From NCBI GenBank assembly GCA_947258755.1, contig CAMYJO010000011.1, forward strand, positions 1-64,000: a stretch of DNA of 64,000 nt. The letters are read 5' to 3'. Below, one piece after another: positions 59,972 to 64,000 of this stretch. This DNA comes from an uncultured Gammaproteobacteria bacterium (GTDB lineage Bacteria > Pseudomonadota > Gammaproteobacteria > JAADHQ01). Each line of letters begins with the position of its first letter. Position 1 is the stretch's first letter. The notes beneath the pieces are model-generated. The model saw only the letters and a program-made list of their open reading frames with translations. It did no database searches and was not told where the DNA came from. The position numbers and the translations under genes were made by a program.

Positions 59972-62056
59972 GTGACACCAATTAGAAAAGAATTTCAGTA
60001 TGGTAAGCATACTGTCGTACTGGAGACGGGTGAAATAGCCCGACAGGCATCAGCAGCTGTTATGGTCAGCATCGAAGACACCGTGGTTTTGGTCACGGTC
60101 GTCGGTGAAAAAGAGGCCCAACAAGGGCGGGACTTTTTCCCCATGACCGTTAATTATCAGGAAAAGACCTACGCCGCAGGTAAGATTCCAGGCGGTTTTT
60201 TTCGTCGCGAAGGCCGCCCCAGCGAATCGGAAACACTGACATCGAGACTGATAGATCGCCCCTTACGTCCGTTGTTTCCAAAAGGCTACACCAATGAGGT
60301 GCAGGTTATCTGTACCGTGATGTCCCTGAACAAGGAAATTGAAACTGAAGTACCCTCGCTGATCGGTGCCTCAGCAGCACTGGCCATTTCCGGCCTGCCT
60401 TTCAACGGCCCACTGGGTGTTGCCCGTGTCGGTTACACCAACGGTGAATACATTCTCAATCCTACCATGACCGAAATGGAAACATCGGATCTTGATCTGA
60501 TGGTGGCCGGTACTGAACATGCCGTGCTGATGGTAGAGTCTGAAGCAAAAGAACTGTCTGAAGAGGTTATGCTGGGCTCGGTTTTATTCGGCCAGGAGCA
60601 GATGCAGGTTGTTGTCAAGGCAGTCACAGAATTTGCCGCTGAAGTCGGCGCCGGTTCTGTGGACTGGCAGGCACCGGAAGGAAATCAGGCGCTGGAACAG
60701 GCGGTCGCTGATGCTTGTGCTTCTGATCTGGATGCTGCATATCAAATCTCGGAAAAAATGGCCCGTTATGATCGTGTCGGCGAGATCAAGAATAGCGTGC
60801 TCGATAAATTGGTGACAGAAGATGAAGCCTCTCCTGCTGCAGCTGATGTCCTTGGCGCATTTGGCAAGCTCGAGAAGAAGATCGTTCGTGGTCGTATCAT
60901 CGAAGGCAAGCCCAGGATCGACGGTCGCGATACCAGTACTGTTCGCCAGATCAGCGTCAAGACCGGTGTACTGCCACGTGCGCATGGCTCAGCCCTGTTT
61001 ACCCGTGGCGAGACCCAGGCCCTGGTGGTCACTACTCTGGGTACTACCAAGGACTCACAGATTATTGATGCGCTGACCGGTTCAGTTCGTTCCAACTTTA
61101 TGTTGCACTATAATTTCCCTCCCTACTGCGTCGGTGAGACCGGTATGGTCGGCAGCCCCAAGCGTCGTGAAATTGGTCATGGACGTCTGGCCAAACGCGG
61201 TGTACAGGCGGTCATGCCCAGCGTTGATGAATTTCCGTATGCGATTCGTGTGGTATCTGAAATCACTGAGTCTAATGGCTCCAGTTCGATGGCTTCGGTC
61301 TGTGGTACCAGTCTGGCATTAATGGATGCCGGTGTACCGACCAAGGCACCGGTAGCTGGTGTTGCCATGGGTCTGATCAAGGAAGGCGAACAGTTTGCCG
61401 TGCTGACCGATATCCTCGGTGATGAGGATCATCTCGGCGATATGGACTTCAAGGTAGCTGGTACCCGTGACGGTATTAATGCATTGCAAATGGACATCAA
61501 GATTGATGGTATTACCAAAGAAATCATGGAGCAGGCACTCGAGCAGGCCAAGGCCGGCAGGTTGCATATCCTCGATGAAATGAGCAAGGCAATCTCGTCA
61601 CACCGTGAAGAAATGTCTGCCTATGCGCCTCGCATTATGACCTTCAGCATTAACCCGGACAAGATTCGTGACGTTATCGGTAAGGGTGGTGCCACCATCC
61701 GTATGATTACCGAAGAAACCGGTGCCTCTATCGATATTACTGATGATGGTGTCGTCAAGGTCGCTTGTGTCGATCAGGCAGCCGGAGACGACGCGAAAAA
61801 ACGTATCGAGCTGATCACCGCCGATGTTGAAGTAGGTGCGATCTATGAAGGCAAGGTGGCCAAGCTGATGGACTTCGGTGCCTTCGTTAACATTTTGCCG
61901 GGTAAAGATGGTCTGGTGCATATCTCACAGATCTCGGAAGAACGCGTCGAGAAGGTCAGTGACAAGCTATCTGAAGGCGATGTGATTCGCGTTAAGGTCC
62001 TCGAAGTCGACAAGCAGGGCCGTATCCGTTTAAGCATGAAAGCCGTCGATGCCTAG
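59972..62056 (+). CDS. pnp: Polyribonucleotide nucleotidyltransferase (PNPase)
   Basis: 694 residues from GTG 59972, preceded by AAGGA with seven-base spacing. PNPase is a 3'-5' phosphorolytic exoribonuclease of the RNA degradosome. Two RNase PH domains are seen (first with [22 protein letters not shown], second with [12 protein letters not shown]-like [20 protein letters not shown]), then a KH domain ([17 protein letters not shown]) and an S1 domain ([20 protein letters not shown]) at the C-terminus. A strong terminator follows. Confidence 0.98.
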   Translation: MTPIRKEFQYGKHTVVLETGEIARQASAAVMVSIEDTVVLVTVVGEKEAQQGRDFFPMTVNYQEKTYAAGKIPGGFFRREGRPSESETLTSRLIDRPLRPLFPKGYTNEVQVICTVMSLNKEIETEVPSLIGASAALAISGLPFNGPLGVARVGYTNGEYILNPTMTEMETSDLDLMVAGTEHAVLMVESEAKELSEEVMLGSVLFGQEQMQVVVKAVTEFAAEVGAGSVDWQAPEGNQALEQAVADACASDLDAAYQISEKMARYDRVGEIKNSVLDKLVTEDEASPAAADVLGAFGKLEKKIVRGRIIEGKPRIDGRDTSTVRQISVKTGVLPRAHGSALFTRGETQALVVTTLGTTKDSQIIDALTGSVRSNFMLHYNFPPYCVGETGMVGSPKRREIGHGRLAKRGVQAVMPSVDEFPYAIRVVSEITESNGSSSMASVCGTSLALMDAGVPTKAPVAGVAMGLIKEGEQFAVLTDILGDEDHLGDMDFKVAGTRDGINALQMDIKIDGITKEIMEQALEQAKAGRLHILDEMSKAISSHREEMSAYAPRIMTFSINPDKIRDVIGKGGATIRMITEETGASIDITDDGVVKVACVDQAAGDDAKKRIELITADVEVGAIYEGKVAKLMDFGAFVNILPGKDGLVHISQISEERVEKVSDKLSEGDVIRVKVLEVDKQGRIRLSMKAVDA

Positions 62057-62078
62057 TCATATGGTTTAGCTTAGTGTG

Positions 62079-62109
62079 AAAAAAGGAGGCTACATGGCCT
62101 CCTTTTTTT
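62079..62109 (+). terminator. Intrinsic terminator of rpsO-pnp
   Basis: AAAAAAGGAGGC (62079-62090) pairs with GCCTCCTTTTTT (62097-62108) around a short loop, ending in T at 62109. Confidence 0.93.
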
Positions 62110-62168
62110 ATAAATATTTTTTATGAAATCGATGGCATACTAAAATAGTTTCAGGTCGGAAGGCGATA

Positions 62169-62531
62169 GTGTTAATACAATACGAACAAGTAAAAGAATT
62201 TAAAACCAAAGATGGTTCCCTGATTCGGGAGTTAATTCATCCGCGCCATAGTGGCAATAAAAATCAGAGCCTGGCAGAGGCCATTGTTCCGGCAGGTAGC
62301 AAAACAGCCTTGCATCTACACCGATCATCCGAAGAGATTTACCATGTGACACAGGGCGAGGCCTTGATGACCCTTGGTATGAAAACGTTTACGATTACAG
62401 CAGGTGATACTGTCCTGATTCCACCATTAACCGCCCATTGTTTGCAGAATAATCATAGTGAAGACTTGCATGTGTTATGTGCCTGTTCGCCAGCCTATAG
62501 CGATGAAGATACAGAATTACTCGATTACTGA
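62169..62531 (+). CDS. Cupin-domain protein
   Basis: 120 residues from GTG 62169, six bases after GGAAGG. One cupin barrel: first motif in TALHLHRSSEEIYHVTQGEA (two His and a Glu suitable for metal), second in ITAGDTVLIPPLTAHCLQN with the third His. Small cupins of this kind bind a metal, and some bind sugars or amino acids; substrate unknown. Monocistronic between the pnp terminator and a DUF2892-like gene. Confidence 0.85.
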   Translation: MLIQYEQVKEFKTKDGSLIRELIHPRHSGNKNQSLAEAIVPAGSKTALHLHRSSEEIYHVTQGEALMTLGMKTFTITAGDTVLIPPLTAHCLQNNHSEDLHVLCACSPAYSDEDTELLDY

Positions 62532-62676
62532 GTAAGGCCTTGATTTCCTGACAGGTGTATTATTTGTGACTGTACTTTTTATGTCAAAGGGCATTTGTCA
62601 CTGGCGCTTACAGGTGAATTCCCGGTTAAATGATGGCATAGTTGATCGGCATTAATTAAAACAGTGGAGGTGTCCA

Positions 62677-62868
62677 ATGTCTGCTATGAGAATGTTGTTT
62701 TTATTTATGTCTGCTTTTATTTTGATTGGAATCTGGTTGACCGGTTTTAATGCGGTTCATTGGTTATTATATTTACCGCCTGCATTACTAGCATTTGCCG
62801 GCATTACCGGTATTTGCCCCGGCTTAATAATATTCAAGAAACTTGGGTTTAAGGGCGGTGATGCCTGA
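62677..62868 (+). CDS. DUF2892-like small membrane protein
   Basis: 63 residues, two hydrophobic segments (about 4-23 and 28-50), with the tail GITGICPGLIIFKKLGFKGG. The G(F/I)CP motif after the second span matches the DUF2892 membrane module, which is found fused to rhodanese in YgaP. GGAGG at about 62664 precedes the ATG by about eight bases. Function unknown; a role with sulfur-transfer proteins has been suggested for YgaP relatives. Confidence 0.8.
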   Translation: MSAMRMLFLFMSAFILIGIWLTGFNAVHWLLYLPPALLAFAGITGICPGLIIFKKLGFKGGDA

Positions 62869-62897
62869 TATGTATCTGTGTGATGACAGAGACTAAT

Positions 62898-62925
62898 AAA
62901 AAAGCGGGTTCAAACCCGCTTTTTT
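62898..62925. terminator. Bidirectional terminator between the DUF2892-like gene and acs
   Basis: AAAAAAGCGGGT (62898-62909), loop TCAA, ACCCGCTTTTTT (62914-62925). A-run and T-run on either side serve the convergent genes. Confidence 0.93.
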
Positions 62926-62942
62926 ATTGCGATATTTTGCGC

Positions 62943-64000
62943 TTACTGATTGGCCCTGTTTTCGACCAGATCGTCGACGACGCTGGGGTCAGCCAGGGTT
63001 GAGGTATCACCCAGGTTATCAATATCATTTTCTGCAATTTTGCGTAGGATGCGGCGCATTATTTTACCAGAGCGGGTTTTCGGCAATCCCGGAGCCCATT
63101 GGATGATATCCGGTCGGGCGATAGGGCCGATTTCTGAGCGCACAAGGTCAAAGAGTTCTTTTTTCAGCTCCTCAGAAGGTTCTATGCCGATGATAGGCGT
63201 AACATAGGCATAGATCCCTTGACCCTTTACATCATGTGGGTAGCCGACCACAGCAGCCTCAGCGACAGCCTCATGCAGTACCAGCGCGCTTTCGACCTCA
63301 GCGGTGCCCATGCGGTGACCGGAAACATTGAGAACGTCGTCCATGCGCCCGGTAATCCAGTAATCACCATCCTGGTCGCGTCGGGCGCCATCACCACTGA
63401 AATAGTAGCCTGGATAGGTCTTGAAATAGGTGTCGATAAAGCGTTGGTGGTCGCCGTAGACACTGCGCATCTGACCGGGCCAGGAGCTCGTTATGACCAA
63501 GGCCCCGGAGGCCTCGCCATTGCCGTCTATCAGTCTGTTGGTATTGGTATCAATAATGCCCGGGGTGATGCCGAAAAAGGGGCGCGTGGCCGATCCTGGT
63601 TTAAGGCGAGTGGCACCCGGCAGCGGTGTCAGCATATGGCCACCGGTCTCGGTTTGCCACCAGGTGTCGACAATCGGGCAGCGGCCATCGCCTACCACGT
63701 GGTAATACCATTCCCAGGCCTCTGGATTGATAGGTTCGCCGACAGAGCCCAGGATACGCAGGCTTTTTCTGGATGTTTGCTTGACCGGATCATCGCCTTC
63801 GCGCATCAATGCCCGGATCGCCGTTGGCGCGGTGTAAAACACCGTGACCTTATGTTTATCAACCGATTTCCAGAAACGCGATGCATCCGGATAGTTAGGT
63901 ACGCCTTCAAAAAATACCGTGGTCACGCCAATTGCCAGCGGCCCATACAGCAGGTAACTATGACCAGTGACCCAGCCGACGTCGGCAGTACACCAGAAGA
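62943..64000 (-). CDS. acs: Acetyl-CoA synthetase, C-terminal part (runs off the window)
   Basis: The leftward gene enters from beyond 64000; at least 352 codons are visible, starting in frame with [20 protein letters not shown]. Acs activates acetate to acetyl-CoA through acetyl-AMP. Seen: [18 protein letters not shown] (adenylation core), [40 protein letters not shown], and [15 protein letters not shown] near the C-terminus with the Lys that is acetylated to silence the enzyme in other bacteria. The N-terminal part is outside the window. Confidence 0.97.
   Translation of the reverse strand, partial: FWCTADVGWVTGHSYLLYGPLAIGVTTVFFEGVPNYPDASRFWKSVDKHKVTVFYTAPTAIRALMREGDDPVKQTSRKSLRILGSVGEPINPEAWEWYYHVVGDGRCPIVDTWWQTETGGHMLTPLPGATRLKPGSATRPFFGITPGIIDTNTNRLIDGNGEASGALVITSSWPGQMRSVYGDHQRFIDTYFKTYPGYYFSGDGARRDQDGDYWITGRMDDVLNVSGHRMGTAEVESALVLHEAVAEAAVVGYPHDVKGQGIYAYVTPIIGIEPSEELKKELFDLVRSEIGPIARPDIIQWAPGLPKTRSGKIMRRILRKIAENDIDNLGDTSTLADPSVVDDLVENRANQ

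Overview
The window is a chromosomal segment of a gammaproteobacterium. The assignment rests on gene order: recN-nadK // hrcA-grpE-dnaK-dnaJ-dapB-carAB-greA, yhbY // rlmE-ftsH-folP-glmM-tpiA-secG-tRNA-Leu, nuoA-N, and rimP-nusA-infB-rbfA-truB-rpsO-pnp, together with both HrcA/CIRCE and sigma-32 heat-shock control. The blocks resemble those of Chromatiales-like or other free-living Gammaproteobacteria. A DsrE-like lipoprotein hints at sulfur chemistry, but genus cannot be fixed from the sequence alone.

Layout. 1-2.7 kb: leftward nadK-recN next to a paired REP-like palindrome. 2.8-8.1 kb: the chaperone block hrcA-grpE-dnaK-dnaJ, with a CIRCE operator on the hrcA promoter and a sigma-32-type promoter at the end of grpE driving dnaK. 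8.1-8.6 kb: a 242-bp tandem duplication built from the same REP-like palindromes. 8.7-14.9 kb: dapB, carA, carB, greA; carA has an attenuator-like leader. 14.9-22.8 kb: envelope, RNA-processing and metabolic housekeeping genes up to tRNA-Leu(GAG). 22.8-28.4 kb: an accessory stretch with a PAS-GGDEF-EAL protein and a glycosyltransferase/GtrA set. 28.4-42.9 kb: a fourteen-gene complex I operon in which nuoF carries a frameshift that appears to be a 16-nt deletion.

42.9-53.5 kb is a second accessory stretch. It holds a histidine kinase and a sigma-54-dependent response regulator. Directly downstream is a candidate regulated unit: an enhancer-like inverted repeat, a -24/-12 promoter, two tandem 16-bp palindromes, and a DsrE-like lipoprotein gene with its own terminator. 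Then come initiator tRNA-fMet, an RfaH-like NusG paralogue, an outer-membrane barrel protein, a small lipoprotein, and a leftward pair of cyclic-di-GMP proteins (an HD-GYP protein whose HD motif reads FD, and an EAL protein with a degenerate GGDEF). 53.5-62.1 kb is the translation/RNA-decay block rimP-pnp. The right end holds a cupin gene, a small DUF2892-like membrane protein and the 3' part of acs, which runs off the window.

The most noteworthy items are the sigma-54/two-component/DsrE-lipoprotein module, the broken nuoF, the loss of catalytic residues in two c-di-GMP proteins, the carA leader with three arginine codons inside a terminator-like hairpin, and two families of dispersed palindromic repeats. 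No insertion sequence, prophage, CRISPR array or rRNA was seen.
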